Assembly (NCBI RefSeq): GCF_040183065.1 | Contig: NC_091132.1 | Span: forward strand, 164,452,102 to 164,516,101 | From: Periplaneta americana | Taxonomy: Eukaryota; Arthropoda; Insecta; Blattodea; Blattidae | Length of the DNA: 64,000 nt | Direction: 5' to 3' | Shown: one piece after another, positions 1-11,857 of the stretch | Layout of the letters: every line of letters begins with the position of its first letter | Position numbering within the stretch: position 1 is the first letter of the stretch | The notes under the pieces: generated by a model | Told to the model about the DNA's origin: nothing | Databases searched by the model: none | The model's input: the letters and a program-made list of their open reading frames with translations, nothing else | Translations under genes and position numbers: made by a program

Positions 1-206
1 AAATACAGGTTTAACAATGTTAATTACATGTACTGCACTTTTCTCTTATTATTATAACATAAATACATTTTCATTATCTGCTGAAATCATGATTTAATTT
101 AAAATTTTATAATATGATTACAGTAACCTAATTAATACATTAATTAAATGAAGAATTGTTGAAACGCAGTTATCTAATCTGAATGAAGGAATATAATTTT
201 TTTCAG

Positions 207-264
207 AGAGCCTACGATGGACATGGAATTAGACGATGAAGATGTATTTTATAGGCTACAATAA
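207..264 (+). CDS. Candidate 3'-terminal exon of an unidentified gene
   Basis: A pyrimidine-rich tract ending in CAG at 206 precedes a short open frame that reads EPTMDMELDDEDVFYRLQ and stops at 262-264. The peptide is acidic and looks like a protein C-terminus. The stop codon overlaps a poly(A) signal, AATAAA at 260-265, which fits a very short 3' UTR. The rest of the gene would lie left of the window. I do not recognise the product. The frame is short enough to be chance. Confidence 0.25.
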
Positions 265-1784
265 AGGTTAGGTTACCTGTGTGAGCAGGACCAGTGTCAG
301 CTGTGCCTTATTTCGACCGTTACTACGTGCTACAGGAAAGCATTTTTTATAGCTCGACAAATGCATTCTCGCTGTAGTGTGTAACGGAACTAAAGCTGCA
401 TCTACACAGTTCAATATTCCAATCACGTATGCATGCAATCTGGGAAGAATATTGAAAGAATCAAGTTTAAAACGTACGTTAAATTAAGATGCATGAAGAT
501 TTTGTGTCTACATGGTGCGCCGTTTTGAACGTCTTCATTGCGTAAATATATTAATTAATATTAAATAGTAATCTGTAAAATTGAAAGAAAAGTTTAACCG
601 TGTGGTTGCATCTTAATGTATTCATGATCATCAATTTACGGGGAAACAGTTGGCGACAACGATTAAACAAAAGTACGACCATGCGATAAATTGATAGCGA
701 TAAATCTAGCTGCAAAAATTATCGCAAAGTGTGACTGTGATTGGTTGGAATTCAAAATTCCATTGCACTTCATTGGTCGATAAAGGAATGACGTCATATA
801 AACGAAATAGTCTAGGTAAATGTTATATGCTTGGTTTGTTGTTAACATCCTCCTCACCCAACGAAATATTCACGCGTTATCTAACGATTGATGGCCGGGG
901 ATGACGAGCCCAGACGTTACAACATTGCCTCCTTCAAAACTATTGTAATTTTTCCATTTTTGTGCATTACACTGCGCTTCTTTAATTTTCCAAAACTTGA
1001 GACTGGAAACTCGGTTCTGTAGTTTGTATGGACAAAATGTCCGTGGATTTGGTACAAAAGGAAGTCATGGAACATCAAACTGCATGACAATGTCAATTGT
1101 TGCGACCTCAATCTAGAGGTCACTGCTCAGTCTATGTAATGAGGACACGTGAGGCAAGTTAGGTGCAAGAAGTGAGGAAGATAATTCCTCTCGATTCTGT
1201 GACAAGAAGAAATATTAAAGAGGAAGTAAATAAATTAAAACGACAATAAATTACAAATTAAATACACAGATAATAATGCATGCAGCCTTACGCAATATCC
1301 ATAACACTTCATTCTGTCAGGTATCTCCTCATTCAAAACTTTGTTCGCCAATCTCTTTTCTCGTAAAGAGGTATTGTTACCATAAACAAATTTAAAGCTG
1401 GAGCATCATTCCTTTAGCAGCAGAAACAATACAATTCACAATAGAGTCCTAGGTTGAAATATCAGCAATTTTAATTCAAATCATAGTGTGGACAATAATA
1501 CTGTGTCAGTAGGTTTCCTGATGTAGGTACTATTCGTATGTGCGAATATATCGATAGTACAATAGTGGCATACGTTGTTATTTTGCGAGTGGTGTTTGGA
1601 TTTACTGCAGGAAAATGAAGACAACTCTTATATCCATACACCTCAAGTGGGTTGACAAGACCCCAGAGACACAGCATTCAATGCACACCAAGTTATGTGT
1701 GACTAAAATTTGTGGTTTTCTGTTAACGAACAGTGACGTGTATTATATAAATCTGGCTTTCAGCATAAAGGGAATAACTGAGAT
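265..1784. other. Intergenic stretch, no gene seen
   Basis: AT-rich DNA with short frames only, none matching a family I know. A possible promoter cluster at 738-805 is listed separately. I see no clear repeat end or RNA gene. Confidence 0.5.
738..805. promoter_or_regulatory. CCAAT/CRE/TATA-like motif cluster
   Basis: Two inverted CCAAT boxes (around 740 and 772) are followed by a perfect CRE palindrome TGACGTCA at 789-796 and then TATAAA. The spacing resembles a small promoter reading rightwards, but no downstream exon is recognisable. Such motifs can occur by chance in AT-rich DNA. Confidence 0.2.
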
Positions 1785-1873
1785 GGGGCCAGGTAGAGTT
1801 ACTGGGTAGCTCAGTCGGTAGAGCACTCGCGCGCTCAGCCAAAGGTCCCGGGTTCGATACCCGGCCCCTTGGA
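1785..1873 (+). mobile_element. tRNA-headed SINE fragment (family D)
   Basis: A box A (TAGCTCAGTCGG, 1807-1818) and a box B (GGTTCGATACC, about 1851-1861) have tRNA-like spacing. The D arm pairs GCTC/GAGC and the T arm pairs CCGGG/CCCGG, but no good anticodon stem forms. That argues for a tRNA-derived SINE head or decayed tRNA rather than a working tRNA gene. No other copy was seen in the window. Confidence 0.45.
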
Positions 1874-3003
1874 ATTATTCAATTCAGCTTCACACGGCAC
1901 TATACATGAAAGAAAGATTTGCAAAATATATGTAATGTAAAAATAGACATTAATGGCTACACAATGGCTGAACAAAACTATCGTGCGTACACACAAAATC
2001 GCTAAGTATTCTGTAAACGAGGAACTGAAATTTAAATATAAATATGACTGTGGTAAAAGATAATTAGATGAATATAGCAGCAGGGACGATTTATATACAC
2101 TTGTTTAATATAGAATAAAAAAAAAAAAAAGAGAGAGAGAATTTCAATCTTAGCATGTAAACAAGTTTTGATTGTGTAAAATAAATGCGATAGGGTGAAC
2201 ACTTGCACTAAAACCAGAAGTAAGTGTAAGTTAAACCAACATAAGTTGAATAATTATATGATAGAAAATTTGTTATTAAATTGTGTAAATATTGTGTATT
2301 ATCATTATTTGTGAATGTATCAGTTTTAAGATTAAGTTTATGTACTTTTGAACTATTAATAAATAATACTAATACTAATACACACACAATCGCAAGCACG
2401 CACACAGAGACAATACACACAAACACACAACATACACACCAATACAAACACACGTATAACACAAACAAAACATATAACTCATAACACATAGAAATAGAGA
2501 CCACACATATGTACATATACAATACACACACCAGTCACAAAAGATACAAACACAGAAAACACACACACACATTCATCATGTCCAGGTTGTAATATTACAT
2601 TACGACATCTATAACTTTCCTTGTATGTGATTCTAATTTAAAATTCCGATATATATGATGATATCTGTGACAGTTCATGAAAATACCACCAATGGCCTAT
2701 TGTATCAATGGCAACAATTATCAAAGCTATGATACAGTTCATTTCCGTCTAGACTAGATGCTACTGGATATCTGGTAGGAATGTGATTACAGATTGAATA
2801 TCTGCCATACCACTGAGGTGAACATATCGAAATTGTTTGAACGTAACAAGGAATGTAAGTTTCTGTAGGAGACCTAAGATTTTTCAATAAATAATGATTC
2901 CTTTGAAATTTGTGTTCTCTTATTATGATACACAATATATGAGAATGTGGAAAAAACATGAAAAATTAGGATTTTTATTTTTGTTATAAATATTAGTGCA
3001 CGC
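1874..3003. other. Non-coding stretch with a CA-rich microsatellite
   Basis: AT-rich sequence containing an A-run at 2117-2130, a (GA)n patch, and a long degenerate CA/TG microsatellite. No coding frame stands out apart from the low-complexity ones made by the microsatellite. Confidence 0.5.
2378..2568. repeat. Degenerate (CA)n microsatellite
   Basis: Interrupted ACAC tracts run for about 190 bases, with only scattered G and T changes. They give spurious Cys/Val-rich frames on one strand and Thr/His-rich frames on the other. Confidence 0.8.
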
Positions 3004-3407
3004 CAGGGTGCGAATTAAGATTTCTGATGAGGGGGGATAGAATCTTAGATGGAGAATACCACACATAAAATTATTATTATCCTCATTCTATACAGCTCAA
3101 CGCTTGGTTGCACTGAGTTGCTCGTCTTACATCTTTATCATAATAATAATTATATCCATGAGCAGGCTTAAGATAAGATGTGTAATTCCTAAGTTATAGC
3201 TTGTTTGAGCTTGCCAGTGATGATAATACATTAATATTATTTTCTTTGCATACTTTATACTTTATAAAGTACATAAAAGAATTATATTTTGTGAGGGGGA
3301 TAGTAGTTATCCCTGGCAGGGATGTTAATATGAATTTAAGAGAGGGGGATAACTTTCCAATGGGGGGAATCTCCTCCATCCCCCCTCCACCGTGAATTCG
3401 CACCCTG
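3004..3407. mobile_element. hAT-type MITE, 404 bp
   Basis: Terminal inverted repeats start CAGGGTGCGAATT on the left and end AATTCGCACCCTG on the right. The 8-bp flanks at 2996-3003 (GTGCACGC) and 3408-3415 (GTGCATGC) match at 7 of 8 bases, the duplication length of hAT elements. G-rich blocks follow the left terminus and precede the right one. It is too short to encode a transposase. Confidence 0.8.
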
Positions 3408-3415
3408 GTGCATGC

Positions 3416-4112
3416 CATACTTAAACACTTGTGGATTTATAAAAAAGGTTCGGTTTTCTATTTTTTTCATTATCCTGTGTTTTCAATCAAAAATTACATC
3501 GAATCACAAAGTCACTGTTCATGCTTACAAACATATTGAAAGAAATTAATGTAGTTCCTAAAATACTACCAAAAGTGATAATGTATTCACTATAACTTAT
3601 GATAAGACACACTATAATTACAATTTTCCATGTATATTTCCTTCAATTTTTAGCATATTACAGCTTTATGAAATGAAAACGATATTTGTTTCACCTAAAC
3701 ATACTTTGTTCCAATTTTTGGGCCAATTAAGTGGGTAAATAGACGTCATACTTTGAATACTTCGTTCCCATTTTAGGGTATATTACTGATGTTGGGTGGG
3801 TAAAAGTAATGTCGTATTTTGAATTTTTCTGTGACAGTGATGTTCATTCTTTTTAAGAATGTTTTTAAGAATAATCCTTAGTTATCTAACAGATATACAA
3901 TGTATTGTAGCAGGATTGTAATTCACGGTAATGGAATTTCATTGAAGTCCTTCTTTTTAACTTATCATATACAGTAATCCCCCCTTACTTGAGGAATCGG
4001 TATCCACGGATTCAGTTACCCACAATGACCTCTGCGATAATTTTCTTCTATGTACTTCAGCGCCAAGGATCTTAATGAAGAGTTTCATAGAAAATGTAAA
4101 ATTTAATTGGAC
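3416..4112. other. Non-coding stretch, no gene seen
   Basis: AT-rich DNA. Two similar blocks around 3700-3740 and 3755-3830 share words such as TTTGTTCC/TTCGTTCC and GTGGGTAAA, suggesting an old local duplication. Nothing else is identifiable. Confidence 0.45.
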
Positions 4113-4120
4113 CATGTACG

Positions 4121-4830
4121 TAGGGTGACCAGACGTCGTCTTTTGTGCAGACATGACCCAATTTTTAGGTCTTTGTCCGGGGTCTGGGCGGATTTTTAAA
4201 AAATCGAGAAATATCCTCCTTTTCGTAACTTGTATGCCAGACATTTTGAAATTATCTGATTTGATGTCTTTTTCAAGTATATTTTCCTGTAGGTGACAGC
4301 ACCATTGACAAAATATACTCTTTGCCAACGATCATAACTCTCTTTGCACAAAAAGTAATATTAAATTTACATACTGTGCGGTCTTTTTATGTATTTTGTT
4401 AATAATTATAGTTCCCTTGGCTTTCATATGTAGTTAACTGTAAAATCAGTTTATATTATTAAGTTTTATCATAAGTATACTGTAATAAAATAGATATTGA
4501 CATAATTTTAAGTATAATATAGGCCAAAGGCTAAATGTAAATATTTTCTGTCCTCTTTAATAATTACAGTTCCCTTGACTTTCATATGTAAAGCATTATT
4601 AATAAGTTTTATTATAATTATTTTTGTAATATTAACATACTTTTAAGTATGATATAATCCTAAATCTTTATTGTAAATATTTAGTAAGAAAACAGATATT
4701 GACATAATTTATAGTATACCATAGTCCTCAGCCTAAATCTAAGTACATATTTTGTCCCTTTTTTGGAACAATGTCCTCCTTTTTGAAGCTTTGTGTCCTC
4801 TTTTCTATCAATGTGAATTTGGTCACCCTA
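4121..4830. mobile_element. hAT-type non-autonomous element, 710 bp
   Basis: The ends read TAGGGTGACC and GGTCACCCTA. They are flanked by a perfect 8-bp duplication CATGTACG (4113-4120 and 4831-4838). The interior has partial internal duplications: a block around 4405-4440 with GTTCCCTTGGCTTTCATATG recurs around 4568-4600, and an ACATAATTT block recurs around 4500 and 4700. No transposase domain is left. Confidence 0.85.
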
Positions 4831-5619
4831 CATGTACGTATTCTTAAATAATCTGATCATTTCAATATCGTCGCCTTATTAGGTAGTGTAATTACGAAAA
4901 TTTTTAAATACAGCCTAAATCTTTACTAATGCTATTTACGAAAATGTCAAAATACAGTCTAAATCTTTATAAAGTCATAGCGATAATTTTTGTATGTAGA
5001 CCTGTACGACTAAAACAAAAATTACTTATTTGAAATTGTAGAAGTATTGAGAATTCTAGACAAAAGCACAGAGACAATAAAAAGAAGTCGTGTCCTTAAG
5101 CACAACATATTAACAAACACACTGTGGGAATGTATAGTATGACAACCAATAAGAGCAAGTGTAGTAATCAATTCAGTTTTTAAATTTAAAACATTAAGGG
5201 CCGGTTTGTCCAAGTATTGTTAGAACACTTAACGACTATTAAACCTTCAACAGTTTGTTAAATACAGTTTTTCCATTTGTTCAACACCAGTTTGGCTTAA
5301 CAGATTCTTAACCGTTTGTTAACTTTAAATGTAGGATTTCAGGCCGTTAACTCATTTAACAAACAGTTAAACATGGCGGATAACACCACAGCTGTTCAGA
5401 CAAAAGTTGTGAAAATAACATGTTATGTTTCTCTTTGAGGAATGTTTAGAGTAAGGGCCGGTTTCACCAAGCTTCAGTAAACCAATCCAAATTAAACATT
5501 AGCTAGTAATGAACATTAAAATATTTACACGAGTACGTTTATATGTGCGCTGTCTCCGTAGACTTCAAGCTGAGCAGCTATATGTGCCTCGTCGCGCTAG
5601 TTACGTCATGACTCTTCGA

Positions 5620-5680
5620 TGGAGTAGTCTGTAGCGAGTTGGATTGCCATCCCAGGGGCCCGTGTTCGATTCTCGGCGAT
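5620..5680 (+). mobile_element. Possible SINE head relic
   Basis: A box A-like stretch (TAGCGAGTTGGA, about 5642) and a box B-like stretch (GTGTTCGATTC, about 5662) lie at tRNA spacing inside the inner Harbinger-type element. The stems are poor and no tail is seen. Weak support. Confidence 0.25.
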
Positions 5681-5877
5681 AACTTTTTTTTTATTAACGT
5701 AACTAATTTTTATACATGTTACCTTTCTTCATTTTTTTAATTTTGTGTACTGGAACGAGTTATTTTTCAACTCTGGCTCCACTAGGAGAATTTAAAAAAC
5801 TCTTGGGAGATCAATTTTCTTCCCGAAATAAAACAAAGATAAACAAACAAATTAAAGAAAAATAAAATAAATACACA

Positions 5878-6205
5878 TGCGGATCTAATACTTCATCCAC
5901 ATGCCACCGGTGTCTATCACTGCCTGGCATTTTTGGGGCATTGAGTCCACCAGATCGCGGAAATAGTTCTGGTCCTTAGCGAAATCTTTCCAGGTAGCCA
6001 GAACTTGATCCCAGAACTGATCTGGATTTTGAGGTGGGATGTCTCGATATTTGTCAATCCTCCTCATTTTCATGCTTTTCCGGGAACCGTCTTTGAACGT
6101 TTATGGCGGTGTGCGCGGGGTGATTATCCTGGTGGAAAATTAAATTTCCATTGGAAAGAAAACGATTATAAATTCCAAGAATCCAGCTCATTCGCTTCTG
6201 TTTCA
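5878..6205 (-). pseudogene. Tc1-family transposase C-terminal fragment
   Basis: On the minus strand one frame reads QDNHPAHTA, the block around the second catalytic Asp of Tc1 transposases. A shift of frame near 6070 leads into PPQNPDQFWDQVLATWKDF and then LVDSMPQKCQAVIDTGG...KY, the usual Tc1 C-terminus. The block that normally follows PDLNPIEN is shortened: residues that would include the third catalytic acid are gone (PPQNPD runs straight into QFWDQV). It is a dead fragment with no inverted repeats of its own found. Confidence 0.8.
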
Positions 6206-7874
6206 AAGCCAGTGCTATCTTACCGCTAGCTATAATATAATTCTAATAAATGAAAGTTAATATATCAATTAAGTTTTGTTATGTTTGAATGCATATTATG
6301 TATTAATTTACTAATATTTCTTAGGTACCGGTATGTAGTTATAATAATCACTTTCATGTCTTAAAATAAAACTCAGTTGTATGCTACTTAGTTGACTAGT
6401 TTCAGCTTTGTCTCAGCCGTTTTTATGATATTCTAACCCATGATCAGTTTCTTCTAAAATTTTGAGTACCTGTACCACGATCTTCGTGACGCGGTATCTT
6501 TTGTGAATTTTTGTGTCATTCAAATTTTCAAAATGATCGGTTTTTAAATGGTTAACATTATCTCCATTGGACTCTTAATTTTCGAGCAGTTCCAGATGTA
6601 ACAATTCTGCGTCAAAACGTTCCACAATTTATATTGCAACTAATGAATAATTAACAATTTAAAGACGGAAATTTCTATTACTAAATTTAATGATAGTTTT
6701 ACTGGTTCGTTAGGCTAAAGATGCTTGGTGAGATATAAAATTGATTTAATGAACCAGTAAATAAATTAATGAATCATTAAAACCTTAATGCAGCTTTCTG
6801 AAACTGGCCATAAGACTGGTAATATATAATTTAAAAGATATTTTGGAATATTAATATAGGGAAGATAATCTTTATAAGTCAACTGATTATCATACTGACG
6901 CTTATTTCGATGCTGAGCTATTATCCATTTAATATTGAGGAAATGTGCGGTCTCAACGTGGCAAGAAATTGAAGTCAGATTTGAATATCCTACAAACAGA
7001 AATAGGCCACTTGTTCCAATTCACCAGCTACTATTAACTCTAGATTCTATGTTACTGGCTCTTCAACTATAGTCGATGTCAATAGTGCTTCAAAATACGC
7101 AGTGAGTAAATAATAAAATGTTTCAGCAGCAATTGCTTCTTTAGGACTAAATTACATATAATTTATACATGGACCTGAATTAGAGAATTTTATATGATAC
7201 GGAATTCTCCTTGGGGTTTTGTGTACAGTTGACTACACACACATTCGTGTAATTATTGTCACCTGGTGGTAATAATGCTGAGTTTTTCTAAACAGAAATT
7301 CATATTTAGCATTATAAAATATAACCATACTTATAATAATTATTATTATTCAATAGTAGTCAATGCAACTTTCATTTATCAACTCTCTGTACTGTATGAA
7401 TCATGGCTACTGTAACAGGTTACGATTTTACACATGTTTCATGACATACTCTACAGTACAGAATTTAAATAATAATATCAGCCAATAAGAAGTTGTCTTA
7501 TATATGCAAAATCATTACCAACTGCTGTTGAGTAGTTAGAATAGTATTAACGACAGTTAAAGTTAAGTGTTGGTTATTTTAAACAAAATTATGTTGGAAA
7601 AATGAAAAAAATCTTAACAAAACGTTAAAAATAAACCAGCTGTTAATTTAACATTTGTTAAGCCAAATTAAACATTACTTGGACAAACCGGCCATAAGAG
7701 AGAAAACAGTTAAACATTAGACTTCTCTGCAAGAAGACATAACCTACAATAGCAAATAGTGATGAGATTTTTTCTGTCTCTGTCATAGACCAAAGAGGTA
7801 GTGTATAAGCCAATCAAAATACAAGATAAACACTGGAAGAAGAAAACACAGTACATTCCTTGTGCTTCACTCAC

Positions 7875-8012
7875 CTCTGGTTCATGTTTCACCACAAGGA
7901 ACGAATTTGGATCCGGATCGTCCTCAAATTTTACTTCAGATATGAGATCATGGCTCTGATCCACATATTCCACCTTTACGCCAGTCATGTCCTGATCCAC
8001 AAGATTCCATTC
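7875..8012 (-). CDS. Zinc-finger gene A, exon 2 (acidic N-terminal region)
   Basis: On the minus strand an acceptor ending TACTACAG (just above 8012) opens an in-phase exon of 46 codons that ends at a donor GAG|GTGAGT (7874). It encodes an acidic segment with three hydrophobic-Lys-x-Glu motifs: GVKVEY, EVKFEDD and VVKHEPE. It matches gene B exon 2 (42051-42236) in phase, position and style, such as the CVDHS/YVDQS and VNFED/VKFED blocks. It follows exon 1 at 15351-15448 after a 7.3-kb intron filled with transposons. The finger-coding exon is not in the window, so I cannot say whether the gene is complete. DNA binding is inferred from the family only. Confidence 0.75.
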
Positions 8013-8839
8013 CTGTAGTAAAACGAGACATTTTGTCATTCTTTACATTAGGATATCTCTTTATTTTCGTAAAGTTTAGCACACGATGACATCACATTAC
8101 TGCAATGCCTTTACAATACTGCCGACGTAAAGACGACATAAACAAAATTATCACGAAAATAATAACTACACAAGATTTCACGATATCCCAATTTAAAAAA
8201 GGAATACATACCTACGCACTTATTTACAATATATCAACACCGAATACAATGTATCTGATTTAACTGTATATGTCTTCTTCAAAGTTTAAGTAAGATATTT
8301 CATTATAGTAGCTAATCATAATTCACTCCATACACACTTGTGAATCACATTCGAAGGTTATCAAATGAAAAGAACAACTAAAAAATGCGAGAGATTTTTA
8401 AAAAATTAATGTCAGTGTTATTAATTGTTCGTATCACATCTTGGCTACATTAAATTCTTTATTGTACACTGCAGTCATTCCACCATCATGTAAATATAGG
8501 TACCAAGTATATACATATATTTATACATCTTGAATACACAACTTTTAACAATATAGTACTTCGGAATAAAAATTACTAGTGGCTTGTGCAGCAAATGCTG
8601 CAAACTAACTTCGTTAGAAGTTCCAATGAAAATTTTTCAAAATTATTTCCATTGAAGAATACCAGACATTTTGGAAGTTATTTGCTTCCATAATAATGAA
8701 ACATATCCCTCTGAATGGTTTTCTTTGTGCTAAATATTTTTTATTAAACCTATACATCTTCAGTTCTTGAGTTTCATTAAATATATGGAAAAGACATATA
8801 CCACTTGACTAATAACTATAAAAATACTTCATTTTTTTT
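8013..8839. other. Intron 1 of gene A, proximal part; nothing identifiable
   Basis: AT-rich intronic DNA between exon 2 of gene A and a SINE. No repeat ends, frames or RNA genes are recognisable. Confidence 0.45.
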
Positions 8840-9100
8840 AATTTTTTTTTTATTTTATTGAGTTATTTTACGACGCTATATCAACATCTAGGTTATTTAG
8901 CGTCTGAATGAATTGAAAGTGATAATGCCGGTGAAATGAGTCCGGGGTCCAGCACCGAAAGTTACCCAGCATTTGCTCGTATTGGGTTGAGGGAAAACCC
9001 CGGAAAAAACCTCAACCAGGTAACTTGCCCCGACCGGGAATCGAACCCGGGCCACCTGGTTTCGCGGCCAGACGCGCTGACCGTTACTCCACAGGTGTGG
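8840..9100 (-). mobile_element. SINE B copy 1, near full length
   Basis: Minus-strand copy of the commonest SINE here. From its 5' end it has a tRNA-like head with box B GGGTTCGATTCCCGG, then a body with AACCTCAACCCAA and AGTTACCCAGCA-type blocks, then the tail with GCGTCTGAATGA and TTATTTTACGACG, and a T-run (A-run in its own sense). Flanks share TTCATTTTT on both sides, a likely target duplication. Confidence 0.9.
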
Positions 9101-10349
9101 ACATTTCATTTTTAATAACAGTATTATCTTATTTAAGTTTTGTATAGACTATATAGCCGTCACTCAGTACATATTATAGAAATGATATTCTCTACGCCTA
9201 CTTATATAGCCCCAAAAGCTTTCACTTTCATATCATCAATAAAGCATGAATCTAGTATAATAAGTTACAAATATTCACATCATGGCATTCACTATAATAA
9301 TATTTCATTTTTATTGGTAATAATGTCATCAAACATTCTTAAGTTTTGTAGTTTTTAATATCCAACACACAGACAGCTGTACTCAGAAAATTACACACCA
9401 GAGAATCTGACCTGTAAATTTCTTTTAGTAAATTTTGAAGTTTTTAATAACCAATATTACAGAAACACTCTGAAAAAGTTACACAAATGAAGATCGACAT
9501 ATTGGTATTATGATGTCAGAGAATCTGAGCTATCTGAACTCTAAATATGTCGTATCCTTCGTGGGATATTGTTTATTGTAGTGTGTCTGTGTTTTGTTTT
9601 ATTCTGAAAAGCCATTATTTCTCAAAACTGACAACCGATGGATTTTGGAAAATAGAAAAATGATGTAGAAAAATTGACATTTCACTGAAAACTACTATTT
9701 TTCTGAAAAATTTTGGATTCCAAGCTTCAAAATGACGGGTCATTTATTAAAATCCGTTCAGCCGTTTTGCCGTAATTTCCATTACCAGTTCGAATTATAT
9801 ATATAGATATATTATAGTTTCAAGTGTTAATTAACTAGTCAACAAGGTAACATAGATAACTGACACATGATAGCAAATATATAATTTATATTCCGAACAT
9901 ATATTTATTCATTTATTGATTATAAATTATTTAGGAAATATTCTGACTTTGAGGATGGTCGACAAGTCTACGTTCTTCATTTCTCAGCATTTTATGCGAA
10001 CGAATTCGGAAAATAAATCCTGGAGAAACTAGAGCACGTTTGGTCATTCTGAAGTGAAAATCGTTGAATTCGTAACGGAGTTTTTGCGGAGCTCGAATTG
10101 AAAGTGAAAGAATTTTACAGCGATATATTTTGCAGTAAGAAAAATTGTTTAGTAAATTACGTTTACAATGAGAGGTGCGTCGTAATGGAGGTGAATATGC
10201 TGCGATTTCTAGTCAGAAAATAAAACATAGGGATTTGAAAGACACCGTGCAGAATGCTTAACTTGTGTTAATGGAATATGGACTCAAAAACAGTAAAACG
10301 AACAAATCGTAAAAAAATGCACACATTTCGCGATGTAACTTCGTTTATA
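9101..10349. other. Intronic stretch; possible LINE 3' tail near 9740-9815
   Basis: Mostly unidentifiable AT-rich DNA. Around 9740-9815 the words CCGTTCAGCCGTTTTG and a terminal TATATATATAGATATA recall the 3' tails of insect RTE-type elements. I cannot delimit an element. Confidence 0.3.
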
Positions 10350-10683
10350 CAGTAGAACCCCGATTATCCGTCACCCTATTAACCGATTGTCGGATTATCC
10401 GACTTTTTTCTAGCTTCTATTTTCTTTTTGCTGCAGAAAAATATATGAAGTATTGTATGTTATGTTCCTACATAGTTTTTTCTACAGAAGGTACAAGCCT
10501 TTACTCTTAGTACAAAGTATGTAGTAGAAATGCTTGGCTGTTGGCAACAGAAATAATTACTTATAAAATAATCACTATCTGCTTCCAAAGAAATTACCCC
10601 AAGAATTTCCACAAACCCGTGTACAATTCAGTCCTTATCCTTACTATTCGAGTGGCCATACTGTAAACTTATATGCAAAAATA

Positions 10684-10835
10684 ATGTCTTCCACAGCTGT
10701 CAAAAGAAAACGTATTGTGTTAATTATCGAAAAAAAATTACAAGTAATTGAGAGGTTTGGGAAAGAAGAAACTGTGGCTAATGGTGCTTCAGAGTAGAAG
10801 ACTGGCGTTGCAACTGTACGCGACTTACATGAATA
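10684..10835 (+). pseudogene. Pogo transposase N-terminus (CENP-B-like HTH)
   Basis: Starting at an ATG at 10684, the frame reads SSTAVKRKRIVLIIEKKLQV then IERFGKEETVANGASE, a stop, and KTGVATVRDLHE. The KRKR...LEVI.R...GE pattern is the first DNA-binding helix-turn-helix of Tigger/jerky/CENP-B proteins. The in-frame stop near codon 38 and the lack of any DDE domain show a dead copy. It lies just inside the left end of the Tigger element, as expected. Confidence 0.7.
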
Positions 10836-11255
10836 AAAAAAACCAAGGATAAAGTATACGAAGTATGTAAATCTACAACATGAGGTTTCAAGTATTCCTA
10901 TCTTTCCACAGACAATCATCAACCATCAACCAACAACCATCAACCCTTGGTGCTTAAGAACCCATCATTTACATCCGAGCTTTTAATTTAATAAACTTCT
11001 GATCCACTACATAGCACGATAAACACAAGGCCACGAAGGAAATTACGAGATTGTGTATTATGCAATTATTTTATAAACATATTTTATGCTCTACCATGCC
11101 TAAATGTAGTAATTATACACCTGGTAGCAGCCCTTTAATGGACCTCATTAAAGTACACCTATTCATTAAAGTTCAGATGTTCTACCAATCAGAAAATACC
11201 ATTGTAACAATATGAAAGCGCAAGTATCGATTATTCTCGGATATGCAATCGAAAG

Positions 11256-11395
11256 ACAACTGTTTTCGCAGGAGTTCTGCAGCAATTTTAGTAGACGCTG
11301 GCAGCGACATCACAACATTGAAACGTCATGGAGGCTGGAAATCCAATACTGTCGCAGAAGGTTATGTTGAAGAATCGATCCAAAATAAAATTTAA
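11256..11395 (+). pseudogene. Tyrosine-recombinase C-terminal fragment (Crypton-like)
   Basis: The frame reads CFRRSSAAILVDAGSDITT, LKRHGGWKSNTVAEGYVEES and IQNKI before a natural stop at 11393-11395. This is the C-terminal half of a tyrosine recombinase: the FRRSSA box holds the second catalytic Arg, HGGW the His/Trp box, and the Tyr of GYVEES is the likely nucleophile. The nearest relatives I know are Crypton-type and related animal recombinases, though other YR elements cannot be excluded. It is a relic fragment inside the Tigger element. Confidence 0.65.
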
Positions 11396-11857
11396 ATCTC
11401 AAATACAATATTGAACTCTGTCGAAAAAAACAACACAGAAATTAACATCAATTCACTGTCATCTTCCAGCCTTTCACAAAGCACATTCCCGCAAATTCAT
11501 TTCACCAATTGGACAATAAATCACCTATATTTCAAATAAAGTCAGTTCTGTTACTATAATAATTAGCGTTAATTGTAAATACTATTCAAATAAATTCAAT
11601 TTGTCATCTCGTTGTTCAATGCCTAATTCAATTTCAAAGTTATATCAAGATTTATGTTTATTTTACTCTCTAGATTATATCAAGGTCAATGTCGACATTT
11701 GTTTCTCGGAAAAAATCAATACTTTCGTGTCTGCGCACATCTCACAATTTACGAGGTATTGCATAAGGTCAGTTCCGCTCCTCAGATAAGAATAACATGA
11801 ATACTTATGAATAATTTAAAGTTAGAAATATGGTCGAGCATAAAAAGTCGTATGAAA

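Larger units (their letters stand above)
5455..6810. mobile_element. Harbinger-type element (inner, nested)
   Basis: The left end is GGGCCGGTTTCACCAAGCTT and the right end AGCTTTCTGAAACTGGCCA, with TAA duplications at 5452-5454 and 6811-6813. It lies wholly inside the outer element and so is younger. It has taken up a Tc1 fragment (5878-6205) and a tRNA-like block near 5620. Confidence 0.75.
5198..7694. mobile_element. Harbinger-type element (outer), interrupted
   Basis: The left end starts GGGCCGGTTTGTCCAAG and the right end finishes CTTGGACAAACCGGCCA. TAA flanks both ends (5195-5197 and 7695-7697), the TWA duplication of PIF/Harbinger elements. The subterminal zones at both ends are rich in GTTAA/TTAAC words. 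A second element of the same superfamily is inserted at 5455-6810. No Harbinger transposase is visible. Confidence 0.75.

Noticed and set aside
2208-2572. Cys/Val-rich minus-strand frames and a Thr/His-rich plus-strand frame
   Set aside because: Produced by the degenerate CA/TG microsatellite.
3957-4328. 123-codon minus-strand frame
   Set aside because: It crosses the left end of the hAT element at 4121, so it is half element and half flank and not a gene.
8897-9109. tRNA genes at SINE B, A and C heads
   Set aside because: The A and B boxes are present, but the sequence continues into SINE bodies and tails with target duplications.
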